A program made the translations under genes and the position numbers. A stretch of 29,737 bases of DNA, from IMG/VR virus record IMGVR_UViG_3300031162_001016, positions 1 to 29,737 of that record. One strand, 5' to 3'. Below are positions 1 through 6,920 of this stretch, piece after piece. The notes below the pieces were generated by a model. The model was not told the DNA's origin and searched no databases. It saw only the letters and a program-made list of their open reading frames with translations. The stretch's first letter is position 1. Each line of letters begins with the position of its first letter. Origin of the DNA: a virus.

Positions 1-1
1 T

Positions 2-763
2 AAATATTTTCAGAGTTACGGCGAAGAGTTTAGCGACTTGTACAAAGGTCTGTATGATGAAAAACCTGACGGTGCAATCATACAAATGTCTACTGCTAGA
101 AATGATACGGGTAACGAATTCAACGATATCTTTGTTGATGGGCAAGAAATGTCTGCGAAAAAACTCGGTGAGATATTTGATGGGTACGATGTCAATTGGG
201 TCACACTCTCATGCGAAATAGCAGAGCCTGTGTTATGTAAAAATTTTAAAGAGGTATGTGAGTTCTTTAACAAACGACACATTCCTATAACTCTACAAAC
301 TAGATTAGAAAATCTTGTATTGGATGTTGATGTTGCCGAAATAGTCTACCTCCCACCTGAAGAAATATCTGAAGAAGAGCAGTCTGTGCAGGACACGATT
401 GGTAACAACAAGCCTGTCGATTTAGAAACTCTGCGTAAGTTCTATCACACCATAGAGACTCGCAATAGAAGAACAAAGGCAAAAGACAAAGATCCTGTTT
501 GGTGCGATGCAAGAAAGAGTTCATACTTCTACATAAACTCTGCGGGCAATACTTTCCCATGCGCATTCGTTGCAAGAGATGTTACCGAAAACAAATTGTT
601 TCCTTATCATCCTATTGACTACCCTTTCAATATGCAGTATAATGATAGTACAAAGTTTCCTATTGAAGAGATAATATATAATAGCGATATGCAAAACATA
701 AGTGAACATTTGAAGAGAAATCCTTTGCCTATATGCAAGAAGAAGTGTGGAGATTGTAAATGA
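2..763 (+). CDS. Probable radical-SAM/SPASM-type protein, C-terminal part (5' truncated by window)
   Basis: The reading frame is open from the first bases of the window, so this is the 3' part of a longer gene. What can be seen is a run of alternating beta strands and helices resembling the second half of a radical-SAM TIM barrel (for example VNWVTLSCE and HIPITLQTR), followed by a cysteine-containing tail. Cysteine codons lie at about 503 (VWCDAR), 560 (FPCAF), and 734, 746 and 755 (ICKKKCGDCK). The C...C...CxxxCxxC layout resembles SPASM/twitch auxiliary Fe-S cluster domains. The diagnostic CxxxCxxC SAM-cluster motif would lie upstream and is not in the window, so the assignment is inference. 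The stop overlaps the next start (ATGA at 760), so the two genes are probably translationally coupled. The glycosyltransferase neighbours suggest peptide or sugar modification, but the substrate cannot be read. Confidence 0.5.
   Translation, partial: KYFQSYGEEFSDLYKGLYDEKPDGAIIQMSTARNDTGNEFNDIFVDGQEMSAKKLGEIFDGYDVNWVTLSCEIAEPVLCKNFKEVCEFFNKRHIPITLQTRLENLVLDVDVAEIVYLPPEEISEEEQSVQDTIGNNKPVDLETLRKFYHTIETRNRRTKAKDKDPVWCDARKSSYFYINSAGNTFPCAFVARDVTENKLFPYHPIDYPFNMQYNDSTKFPIEEIIYNSDMQNISEHLKRNPLPICKKKCGDCK
749..752 (+). promoter_or_regulatory. Shine-Dalgarno GGAG for the gene at 760
   Basis: GGAG lies 7 bases before the ATG at 760. It supports this start, which overlaps the preceding stop as ATGA. 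Confidence 0.6.
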
Positions 764-1572
764 GAGTTAATTTCATCTGCTGCAAATGGGGTACGAAATA
801 CGGTCCGCATTTTGTGAATCGACTTAAAAATATGGCATTCAGAAATACTTCATCTGAGTTTGAAGCGCATTTCTATTGCTATACTGATAATGCAGAGGGT
901 TTAGATGCCGACATCAATGTTATCGATTTTCCTGATATTCCTAATATCCATCCTAAGTATTGGTTTGGTGCTGAAGATTTTAAGTATGGTATGGCTCGTT
1001 GTTGGGACCGCCCTAAGACTTTTGTTTTCAACACTCACAATTTTGCTCATGATAAGCCTACTGGTCGGTTTGTGTTTTTCGACTTGGATGTTATCATCCA
1101 ACGTGACCTCACCCCCGTTATAACATATAACTTGGAGCGACCTACTAAGATGAAGTCTTGGTGGCAAGATCCTAAACCAATGAATACGAGACGATTCAAA
1201 CTGTCTCATGGTGCGTACACTAATGGCAGTTGCCAAGTCTGGAGTGACGATCAGTGCGAGCCTATATGGAATGACGTATTAAAAAATCAAGAAAAGATAT
1301 GGTTCACGTTCACTGATGGTACAGACAATTATCATAGTTGGCGTTGGGGTAGGTATGGTGCAGATCTCTGGGATCACTTTCCCAGCTGGATGGCATACTC
1401 TTACAATCGAGGCAGGTCGTGGGACGAAGATGATTTGAATGTGGGCATCTACAGAGACAATTGCATCGTATGTGTTTTCAATGTTGACCTACTTCCGTTT
1501 GAAGATGAAAGCAGGGGCAGCACGAAACAAGATGAATTGGTAGATCCAAATTTACTGGCACATTGGAAATGA
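760..1572 (+). CDS. Glycosyltransferase, GT-A fold, DxD type (paralogue A)
   Basis: This 270-residue protein is a probable nucleotide-sugar-dependent glycosyltransferase of the cytoplasm. The N-terminal strand with KWGTKYGPHFVN resembles the nucleotide-sugar binding start of GT-A enzymes. FFDLDVIIQ at residues 106-114 carries the DxD metal-binding motif (D108, D110). Later aromatic and Asp-rich segments (TDGTDNYHSW, WMAYSYN) fit an acceptor-side region. There is no signal peptide or membrane segment. The next gene has the same KWGxKY start and FFDLDVIIQ motif, so the two look like a tandem duplication. The start is fixed by the ATGA overlap and a GGAG. The family (GT8-like or related) and the sugar are not determinable by eye. 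Confidence 0.75.
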   Translation: MRVNFICCKWGTKYGPHFVNRLKNMAFRNTSSEFEAHFYCYTDNAEGLDADINVIDFPDIPNIHPKYWFGAEDFKYGMARCWDRPKTFVFNTHNFAHDKPTGRFVFFDLDVIIQRDLTPVITYNLERPTKMKSWWQDPKPMNTRRFKLSHGAYTNGSCQVWSDDQCEPIWNDVLKNQEKIWFTFTDGTDNYHSWRWGRYGADLWDHFPSWMAYSYNRGRSWDEDDLNVGIYRDNCIVCVFNVDLLPFEDESRGSTKQDELVDPNLLAHWK

Positions 1573-2243
1573 ACATCTACACGGTGAAATGGGGAAACAA
1601 ATATGTTGCTTCTCATGTAAATCAGTTACTAGATAGCTGTAAGCAACATCTGAGTTGCTCTTTTCAATTTCATTGCATCACTGAAGATGGTGAAGGATTG
1701 TCAGAAGAAATAACTGTTATTCCCATTCCAGAGAACAATCGTATGGAAAAGTGGTGGAATAAAATGTATCTGTTTGATGATTTGATTGTCACGCAGAAAG
1801 GTGAGAAAATGTTCTTCGACTTAGATGTAATCATACAGAAAAATATTGATGTGATTGCAGAGTGGGAAACGGATGATTGCTTGACATTCGTTAAGACATG
1901 GTGGCATGACTTGGATGATTCGTATGAAAACACTCGCCACATCCCACATAAATATACAGACTTAAACTCTAGTGTTCTACGTTGGAATGATTCACTTGAT
2001 ACTAGGGCAATCAAAGAATACTTTTTAAAGTATAAGAAGCAAATTTTATGGTATTATCGTGGGCTTGACAATTTCTTTTATAATAGAAGAGTAGTAAAGC
2101 AGAAACTGTTTCCAATAGGTTGGGTGTATAGTTTCAATCAGGGCTTCTTGTTTCCGCAAGATACCGAAAAACATGTGTATAGGGAATTACCCTATATTTG
2201 TATTTTTGACTCGATGGGAAAAAGTGAAGATGTCAAATTCTAA
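1569..2243 (+). CDS. Glycosyltransferase, GT-A fold, DxD type (paralogue B)
   Basis: This 224-residue protein is a probable cytoplasmic glycosyltransferase closely related to the preceding gene. It begins MNIYTVKWGNKY and has MFFDLDVIIQ at about residues 81-90, with the DxD metal ligands D84 and D86. A C-terminal GWVYSFNQGF segment parallels the WMAYSYNRG region of paralogue A. I chose the ATG at 1569, which overlaps the upstream stop as ATGA, over the in-frame TTG two codons earlier. The protein is about 45 residues shorter than paralogue A, mainly because it lacks the insert between the N-terminal domain and the DxD motif. The 3' end overlaps the next gene by 14 bases. It probably acts in sequence with paralogue A on the same glycan, which is inference. 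Confidence 0.72.
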   Translation: MNIYTVKWGNKYVASHVNQLLDSCKQHLSCSFQFHCITEDGEGLSEEITVIPIPENNRMEKWWNKMYLFDDLIVTQKGEKMFFDLDVIIQKNIDVIAEWETDDCLTFVKTWWHDLDDSYENTRHIPHKYTDLNSSVLRWNDSLDTRAIKEYFLKYKKQILWYYRGLDNFFYNRRVVKQKLFPIGWVYSFNQGFLFPQDTEKHVYRELPYICIFDSMGKSEDVKF

Positions 2244-2925
2244 GTTGAACAGTAACTTTCTGAATAACTATAAAAACTGGGGTGAAGCGATGCATGTGAT
2301 CGAAAGACGCATGCCGCACAAGCTAACCGACTTTAGAGAGTCACTGTCTAACAACAACGTCGAGGCGAGTATATGGCTTGTTGAAGAACTGAAAGAATAC
2401 CTTGAAGAGCATTATCTAAAGACAGGTAACTTGCGTGTACTGATATTGAATTCTTGGTTAGGCATTCCTATGGTGCCATTGTTGTGTGAGAATTTAGATA
2501 TTGCTCAGTTACACTTGGTTGATATAGACGAAGAAGCAATCGAATTATCTAAGATTTTCCACAAGTACTATGCACAAGAAAAGTTCATTAAGACTAGACA
2601 TCACAACCTAGACATCCCGTTTGAATTTGATAATCTAAACAAGATTGAAGTTGATGTTGTAGTGTGCGTTCAGACTGAGCAGATGTATCCTCTTAAAGAT
2701 CTACGGACAAAGAATCCGCATGCTGTTTTCGCATTGCAAAATAGCAATGTCGTAGAAGAGATGTACGGTATCAATTGTGTTGATTCAATCGATGCACTTA
2801 AAGATCAGATTGGATTAGATGAAGTGAACTACGAAGGCTCTAGACCGCAAAACTATTATGCTTGGGACGGTAAGAAAGAGTTTGAAAGGTATATGATTAT
2901 CGGTCAACGAGACGGGCTGCTTTAA
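2230..2925 (+). CDS. Class I methyltransferase-like protein
   Basis: This 231-residue protein looks like a Rossmann-fold SAM-dependent methyltransferase. LRVLILNSWLGIPMVPLL at about residues 68-85 occupies the motif I position. LHLVDIDEEAIELS at about 94-107 looks like the strand-2 acidic SAM-ribose motif. VDVVVCVQTEQMYPL at 141-155 is in the motif IV position. Motif I lacks the classic GxGxG, so binding of SAM is not certain. The start at 2230 (MSNSK) fits the domain better than the in-frame ATG at 2173, which would overlap the previous gene by 71 bases. The stop overlaps that of the convergent gene. Its place at the end of the glycosyltransferase block suggests sugar or surface modification; this is inference. 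Confidence 0.5.
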   Translation: MSNSKLNSNFLNNYKNWGEAMHVIERRMPHKLTDFRESLSNNNVEASIWLVEELKEYLEEHYLKTGNLRVLILNSWLGIPMVPLLCENLDIAQLHLVDIDEEAIELSKIFHKYYAQEKFIKTRHHNLDIPFEFDNLNKIEVDVVVCVQTEQMYPLKDLRTKNPHAVFALQNSNVVEEMYGINCVDSIDALKDQIGLDEVNYEGSRPQNYYAWDGKKEFERYMIIGQRDGLL

Positions 2926-2931
2926 CAGCCC
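2914..2931. terminator. Bidirectional hairpin at convergent gene ends
   Basis: GGGCTG (2914-2919) pairs perfectly with CAGCCC (2926-2931). The 6-base loop CTTTAA contains the plus-strand stop (2923-2925), and the minus-strand stop (2922-2924) overlaps it. It sits exactly where two convergent blocks meet. Neither side has a strong U tract; the plus side reads TCTATATCTTCT. It may therefore be a weak intrinsic terminator or an RNA 3'-end protecting hairpin. Confidence 0.55.
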
Positions 2932-3554
2932 TCTATATCTTCTACCATCATTTCCCACATATCTTTATCAGGAATCACCATACCAAAAGTGTGTCTCGGC
3001 GAATCAGATCCTGCACAATGCCAGTAATGCAAATCTTCCGATTCATTCTTGCCGCCATAGTACCCTACTTTAGCTGACCACCCAGGCGTATCATGTAATG
3101 TGATAATTACATCTTCGCGTTTGTCATAATATTTGAACCAACCTTTCCCTTCTGGATTATAGTTGATTAGTATATTGTAACCAGGGCAATCCCAGTTGTT
3201 ATGCCATCCCATGTAATCGCTTGGCATATAGAATACATGTACAGCACTAAACTTAGCACCTAGAAACTTTACGAGTGCATCATTAATCTCGAATGACTTT
3301 GCGCGATGATCTGCAGGTATGTGCGGTCCCGCTTGCAAGTCTCGTATTTTAGATAACTCAGGGGGACCTTTATGTGATTCATCACCCATAACTTCTTGCA
3401 AGTATTTTCTCGCCGATGCCGTCTCTGAGTTGTGTGATATCCAGTCTCCGTTCTTATGTACTGGTAGATTCTCATAGTCCGTATCAAAGAACCATTGCAT
3501 ATATGGTTCTAAGATCTCAATTAATTCTGGGTTAATTTCTTCTAATATCTTCAT
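2922..3554 (-). CDS. 2OG-Fe(II) oxygenase-like protein
   Basis: This 210-residue protein resembles the small 2-oxoglutarate/Fe(II) dioxygenase-like proteins common in T4-like marine phages. The double-stranded beta-helix core is suggested by MGWHNNWDCPGYNILINYN (residues 115-133), with H118 and D122 as possible first iron ligands. LHYWHCAGSDSPRHTFGMVI (175-194) has a distal H179 and an R187 suited to 2-oxoglutarate binding. The first pair is spaced H-x3-D rather than the usual HxD, so the iron site is not certain. Its first bases overlap the end of the upstream glycosyltransferase by 23 bases, so the two are one transcription unit. The substrate is unknown; hydroxylation of a sugar or peptide in the neighbouring pathway is inference. 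Confidence 0.55.
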   Translation of the reverse strand: MKILEEINPELIEILEPYMQWFFDTDYENLPVHKNGDWISHNSETASARKYLQEVMGDESHKGPPELSKIRDLQAGPHIPADHRAKSFEINDALVKFLGAKFSAVHVFYMPSDYMGWHNNWDCPGYNILINYNPEGKGWFKYYDKREDVIITLHDTPGWSAKVGYYGGKNESEDLHYWHCAGSDSPRHTFGMVIPDKDMWEMMVEDIEGC

Positions 3555-4263
3555 TGCGTGTCAATTCACTATTAGGTATGGTGTAATGAAAAATTACACG
3601 TTCAGTATCCTCTAACTCTGCATCCAAATATCCTATTACAAAATTCCATCTTGCATCAGGCTTAGGAAACTCACCTACATTTATAATGTCTTTATGCTCT
3701 GTCTTGTTCAACAGATACCACATTGAGAATGTATCCCAGCGTCTAACTTCCCACGGATAAGGATCAGCGCTCCAATCAGGTTCGAGTTGTTTCATATACT
3801 GCTCGTACCAAGCATCCATCAATTTAAAAGTATGCTCATTACTCTTGTAAACAAAAAGACCACAGTGCCAAATCATTTCTTCTGTATCAGAGAGTTTGGT
3901 AATCTTAGCATTATATGGTCGATTGCGAGTAAAGATTATATCGTGGTCATCACAAAAATCAAATACATTTGCAATGTCTTCTGATTCAATAACGGTGTCT
4001 GCATCTATGTAAAGCGTTCTATCGTATGGCGTTTTTGATAGTGCCCATAGTTTTGCTCTGATATTTTTCGGCACATCTTCTGTAATGATTGTGTCGAATA
4101 TCCCATAGTCTTCTTCTTCAACCCACCATTCGTGCGTTGCTAAAGTTATCTTTGCTTCAGGATAAAAGTCTAACAGAGACTCGGCAGACTTTTTTGCTGC
4201 GTAGTAGTAAGATTTGTTTACTGAAGCGACATAGATGTAGCCGTTATTCAACATCTGCGGCAT
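3532..4263 (-). CDS. Glycosyltransferase, GT8-like, DxD type
   Basis: This 243-residue protein is a probable cytoplasmic glycosyltransferase of GT-A fold. It starts with a strand GYIYVASVNKSYYYAAKKSAES, as in glycogenin/GT8-like enzymes. RTLYIDADTVI (residues 82-92) contains the DxD metal motif D87-A-D89. IWHCGLFVYKSN (131-142) matches the family's acceptor-side strand. The C-terminal FHYTIP lies where GT8 members have a conserved His, an assignment from family knowledge. It differs from the two plus-strand glycosyltransferases, so it is a separate acquisition rather than a third copy. The ATG at 4263 overlaps the upstream gene's 3' end by 20 bases; an ATG three codons in is a possible alternative start. 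It runs into the oxygenase-like gene. Confidence 0.75.
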   Translation of the reverse strand: MPQMLNNGYIYVASVNKSYYYAAKKSAESLLDFYPEAKITLATHEWWVEEEDYGIFDTIITEDVPKNIRAKLWALSKTPYDRTLYIDADTVIESEDIANVFDFCDDHDIIFTRNRPYNAKITKLSDTEEMIWHCGLFVYKSNEHTFKLMDAWYEQYMKQLEPDWSADPYPWEVRRWDTFSMWYLLNKTEHKDIINVGEFPKPDARWNFVIGYLDAELEDTERVIFHYTIPNSELTRNEDIRRN

Positions 4264-4678
4264 ACTCTGATTGCATCAGAATAGTAGCATATGCTTGTGC
4301 CTCAATAGGAGACTTAGCTTTTCGGATAAGTTTTTTGAGTTCTTTGTTCTTGGACTTCTTGACTAAATCAATTTCAAAGATCTCCAGCTTCATGTTGAAA
4401 AGAATCTCTTGCTTTTGACGTTGAAACTGTTGTTCTTCTTGTTCTCTTTTCCTGGCTTGCTGCTTCTTTTGACTATCTTTATGGATCTGAGTTTTTTGAT
4501 CTAAGCCCTCGATACCAAATTGTTCAACGATAGCATCATAGTCTTGATTGACTCCGCCTTCACTTTCAGGTCCAGCAATAACATGCGCTACTGAATACTC
4601 GCCATTGCCTTGCAGCATTTCGCATACAAGATGTCTTCTCTTTTTATCCTGCCAGATAGGATTTCTATACTTTTCCAT
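4244..4678 (-). CDS. Small coiled-coil phage protein, function unknown
   Basis: I do not recognise a named family for this 144-residue protein. Residues 1-55 form a small domain beginning MEKYRNPIWQDKKRRH, a start pattern I associate with tail-fibre-adjacent proteins in marine T4-like phages. About residues 60-115 are very rich in Gln, Lys and Glu (QKKQQARKREQEEQQFQRQ) and look like a coiled coil or long helix. The C-terminus is a short helical region. GGAG (4686-4689 on the opposite text) lies 7 bases before the ATG, and a CATAAATA late-promoter octamer lies 33 bases upstream. It therefore probably starts its own late transcript reading into the glycosyltransferase. A virion or fibre-assembly role is inference. 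Confidence 0.6.
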   Translation of the reverse strand: MEKYRNPIWQDKKRRHLVCEMLQGNGEYSVAHVIAGPESEGGVNQDYDAIVEQFGIEGLDQKTQIHKDSQKKQQARKREQEEQQFQRQKQEILFNMKLEIFEIDLVKKSKNKELKKLIRKAKSPIEAQAYATILMQSEYAADVE

Positions 4679-4711
4679 AATATAACTCCACTTATTTAAT
4701 AGTTATACAAT

Positions 4712-4719
4712 TATTTATG
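4712..4719 (-). promoter_or_regulatory. T4-type late promoter CATAAATA
   Basis: On the minus strand this reads CATAAATA, matching the NATAAATA late consensus of marine T4-like phages. It is 33 bases upstream of the gene starting at 4678 and overlaps the end of the fibre gene. Confidence 0.6.
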
Positions 4720-6046
4720 CGATTCGTAGGAACAGTTTCTTAGACTCTTGTGTTGAAGATGTAGCCTGAACAGTCGCACCTACATAAGTGCCAGTGAAAC
4801 TTCGCGAGTAGGTTCCCGCGTATGCGCTGTTATATGTTCCAGCATATGCCCCTGAATATGCAGCAGTATATGAGCCGGTAAATGCACCGGTATATGATCC
4901 GGCATATGATCCAACATATGCACCCGAAAAGATTTGACTATAGCTACCAGAGTATGTTCCAGCATATGCTCCAGCATATATTCCAGAATAGTATCCGGTA
5001 AAGTTACCACCGACTGAGCCGCCGTAGAAAAGAGTGTATGTTCCAGCATATGCACCAGTGTAATAGCCAGTATAATAGCCTGTGTATGCACCAGTAAAGA
5101 ATCCAGTATATGAGCCGGTGTAATAACCTACATAATTGCCAGTGAAACTTCGCGAGTAGGTTCCCGCGTATGCGCTGTTATATGTTCCAGTATATGAGCC
5201 GGTGTATGCAGCAGTATACGAGCCAGTGAAAGCACCGGTGTATCCGCCGCTGTAGTTTACATTAGAAATAGTTTTTAATTGGTCTGTAAGAGTCTCCCCT
5301 TTTTGCTGCCAAGTTCCTGTACCTGGAGCGGAAGTTACTACTTGATAAGTACCAATGTTGTTTGAAATAATTCTATTTCTAAATCTATTTGTCAATGATT
5401 GTAGTTCAGCATCAGTTGCTTCTACTACACCATCATCAGCAAATTTAATAAGAGTTCTGTTTGTTGCAGATGCGGGTACTGTTGTTGCGGCGGTCTTTTG
5501 CCAAAGATACTTTGTTACAGTTGTTCCATCTGTTTGAGTATCATCAGTTTGCCCACGATTTACCCAAGTACCGCCTGAGGGTGCCGTAGCTGCTAACCAA
5601 TATTGACCGGCAGTATTCGCATCGTCGGTTATCATTGCATCGATCAGTTCATCCATGATCTCAGTATCGATCTCACTTTCCGTAGACTCTACTACGTCAC
5701 CGTTACTGTTTATTCTAAGAGGTGTGAATGTTTTATTGTCTGTAGCAGTGCTATCGTTTTGACCAAATGTATATACTTCTGTGGTTGTTGTACCTACTGC
5801 TGGGTGATCTCCTACATTCTCTACTCTGACCCTATCAGTAAATGTACCAATACTAGAAAAATTAGCCGACAGAGATCCATTTGCTGCTGTAACTTCAACC
5901 GAAGCAACACCCGAAGACCCTGCAAATGCAGTGGTAATTATGTTTGCGGTATAATCTTTTAGTTCAGAGGTAGATAGTTCTTGTAATCCATCGACAATAT
6001 CACCTGAAGTGATATCCGCTGTTTTTATCTTTAGGGGGCCAGCCAT
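4715..6046 (-). CDS. Tail-fibre-like protein with 40 aromatic-glycine tetrads
   Basis: This 443-residue structural protein is probably part of a tail fibre or adhesin. Residues 1-130 form an N-terminal domain (MAGPLKIKTADITSGDIVDG). About 130-260 hold two related small modules ending GGTWVNRG and GTGTWQQKG. Residues 265-424 are 40 consecutive tetrapeptides of the form [Y/F]-x-G-x with no insertion or deletion; only tetrad 21 (VGGN) lacks the aromatic. Tetrads 2-11 are repeated almost exactly as tetrads 31-40. A short basic tail (ESKKLFLRIA) ends the protein. AAAGG about 8 bases before the ATG supports the start. The neighbour upstream is another fibre-like gene. The regular array suggests a repetitive fibrous or helical shaft or a receptor-binding surface; no named family is assigned. 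Confidence 0.7.
   Translation of the reverse strand: MAGPLKIKTADITSGDIVDGLQELSTSELKDYTANIITTAFAGSSGVASVEVTAANGSLSANFSSIGTFTDRVRVENVGDHPAVGTTTTEVYTFGQNDSTATDNKTFTPLRINSNGDVVESTESEIDTEIMDELIDAMITDDANTAGQYWLAATAPSGGTWVNRGQTDDTQTDGTTVTKYLWQKTAATTVPASATNRTLIKFADDGVVEATDAELQSLTNRFRNRIISNNIGTYQVVTSAPGTGTWQQKGETLTDQLKTISNVNYSGGYTGAFTGSYTAAYTGSYTGTYNSAYAGTYSRSFTGNYVGYYTGSYTGFFTGAYTGYYTGYYTGAYAGTYTLFYGGSVGGNFTGYYSGIYAGAYAGTYSGSYSQIFSGAYVGSYAGSYTGAFTGSYTAAYSGAYAGTYNSAYAGTYSRSFTGTYVGATVQATSSTQESKKLFLRIA
4779..4898 (-). repeat. Direct repeat copy 1 within fibre gene (partner 5127-5246)
   Basis: The first 60 or so bases of this copy are almost identical to those of the copy 348 bases away, then diverge mostly by silent and conservative changes. 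The offset is exactly 29 tetrads, so the array probably grew by segmental duplication. Confidence 0.8.
5127..5246 (-). repeat. Direct repeat copy 2 within fibre gene (partner 4779-4898)
   Basis: This is the partner of the repeat at 4779-4898 and encodes tetrads 2-11. Both copies share the unusual tetrads YNSA and YSRS, which marks them as copies rather than chance similarity. Confidence 0.8.
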
Positions 6047-6057
6047 TGTTTAACCTT

Positions 6058-6909
6058 TTAGTTTAAGAGGGTGCCGCTTGAATCATATACTGCTAATGGT
6101 CTTTGCACACGCCAATCAGTAGCATCCTTGCAGGACAGCGTATAAGAAGTATTTGCCGGCAATGTTATTGCTGCGTTTGCGGGCCCGCCGTTAATCGTAT
6201 CAGACGAATTGGGATAAAGTTTACAGCCAGTTCCTGTAGTGTTAAATACTGTCAACGTTCTCCCAGCAACAGCAACAGCAAGTTTAACACCAGTAGTAGA
6301 TGCACTGTTTGTTGTAATAACATTAATGGTTTCAATCAACAGAGTAGCGTCACCCTGACTAGACCCTGCTGTAGTTACTGCTGCTGCCACACTGCTTTGC
6401 TCGAAACCGCCTACAGTCAAATTCCCCGTAGTTGTTACAGAAGTTACGTCTAAATCAGTAAGATCTGCTGTGAGTTGCTCCCAAGACGTGGCGCCAGTAG
6501 CAATTGCGTCAAACACATTACCTGGTCTAACTACTACGGGGGCGTTTATTGAGCCTCCATCGATACTTTCACTTGTTGCAGGATACACTTTAATGTTTGC
6601 GGCAGTTGAGTTGTATACAGTAACTTTAAGTCCAGCAGCAGCATCGGGAAGTTTAACCCCTTGGTTAGCTGATGCAGTTTGAACTAAGTTGTATGTCTTA
6701 GTAAGTGCAGTTGCGTCACCCTGTGTAGTGCCAGCTGCCGTAACAGATGCGTTCATACCAGCAACAAAGTTGCCCGTATAAGTAACTGCACCCACACTAA
6801 TGTTATCAGCCGCTTGATACTTATCAGTATTTAAGTTGGTGAAGTTATTGTCTACTTCTGTATTAGTAAGTGGAGTACCTTTACCTGCTCTTGTAGTTAA
6901 GGTTGACAT
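6058..6909 (-). CDS. Tail-fibre-like structural protein with two tandem domains
   Basis: This 283-residue protein starts MSTLTTRAGKGTPLTNTEVD then NNFTNLN, a pattern typical of the virion-attaching N-terminus of many phage fibre proteins. Residues 55-147 and 177-268 are two copies of a beta-rich domain of about 92 residues. Aligned marks are TAAGTTQGDAT / TTAGSSQGDAT, GVKLPDAAAG / GVKLAVAVAG, and ESIDGGSINA / DTINGGPANA. A short C-terminal tail follows. AGGAA lies just before the ATG. An exact TATAAATA octamer lies 73 bases upstream inside the preceding small gene. The protein probably forms part of a fibre together with the tetrad protein encoded next; the exact fibre cannot be named. Confidence 0.65.
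   Translation of the reverse strand: MSTLTTRAGKGTPLTNTEVDNNFTNLNTDKYQAADNISVGAVTYTGNFVAGMNASVTAAGTTQGDATALTKTYNLVQTASANQGVKLPDAAAGLKVTVYNSTAANIKVYPATSESIDGGSINAPVVVRPGNVFDAIATGATSWEQLTADLTDLDVTSVTTTGNLTVGGFEQSSVAAAVTTAGSSQGDATLLIETINVITTNSASTTGVKLAVAVAGRTLTVFNTTGTGCKLYPNSSDTINGGPANAAITLPANTSYTLSCKDATDWRVQRPLAVYDSSGTLLN
6106..6381 (-). repeat. Second copy of ~92-residue fibre domain
   Basis: Encodes residues 177-268, which align with residues 55-147 encoded at 6469-6747 at the protein level. Confidence 0.75.
6469..6747 (-). repeat. First copy of ~92-residue fibre domain
   Basis: Encodes residues 55-147, the partner of the domain encoded at 6106-6381. The copies share the QGDAT, GVKL and INGG/IDGG landmarks. 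Confidence 0.75.
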
Positions 6910-6920
6910 TTATCTTTTTC

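Larger units (their letters stand above)
4775..5254 (-). repeat. 12-base-period tandem array encoding 40 [Y/F]-x-G-x tetrads
   Basis: The 480 bases encode exactly 40 tetrads in register. The unit is degenerate at DNA level, with recurring CATATG-containing words, while the aromatic and glycine positions are kept at protein level. Confidence 0.85.

Noticed and set aside
1947-1954. CATAAATA on the plus strand inside a glycosyltransferase gene
   Set aside because: About 275 bases from the next start; probably chance.
2173-2229. Earlier in-frame ATG for the methyltransferase-like gene
   Set aside because: It would overlap the upstream gene by 71 bases and adds residues with no domain role; the ATG at 2230 is preferred.
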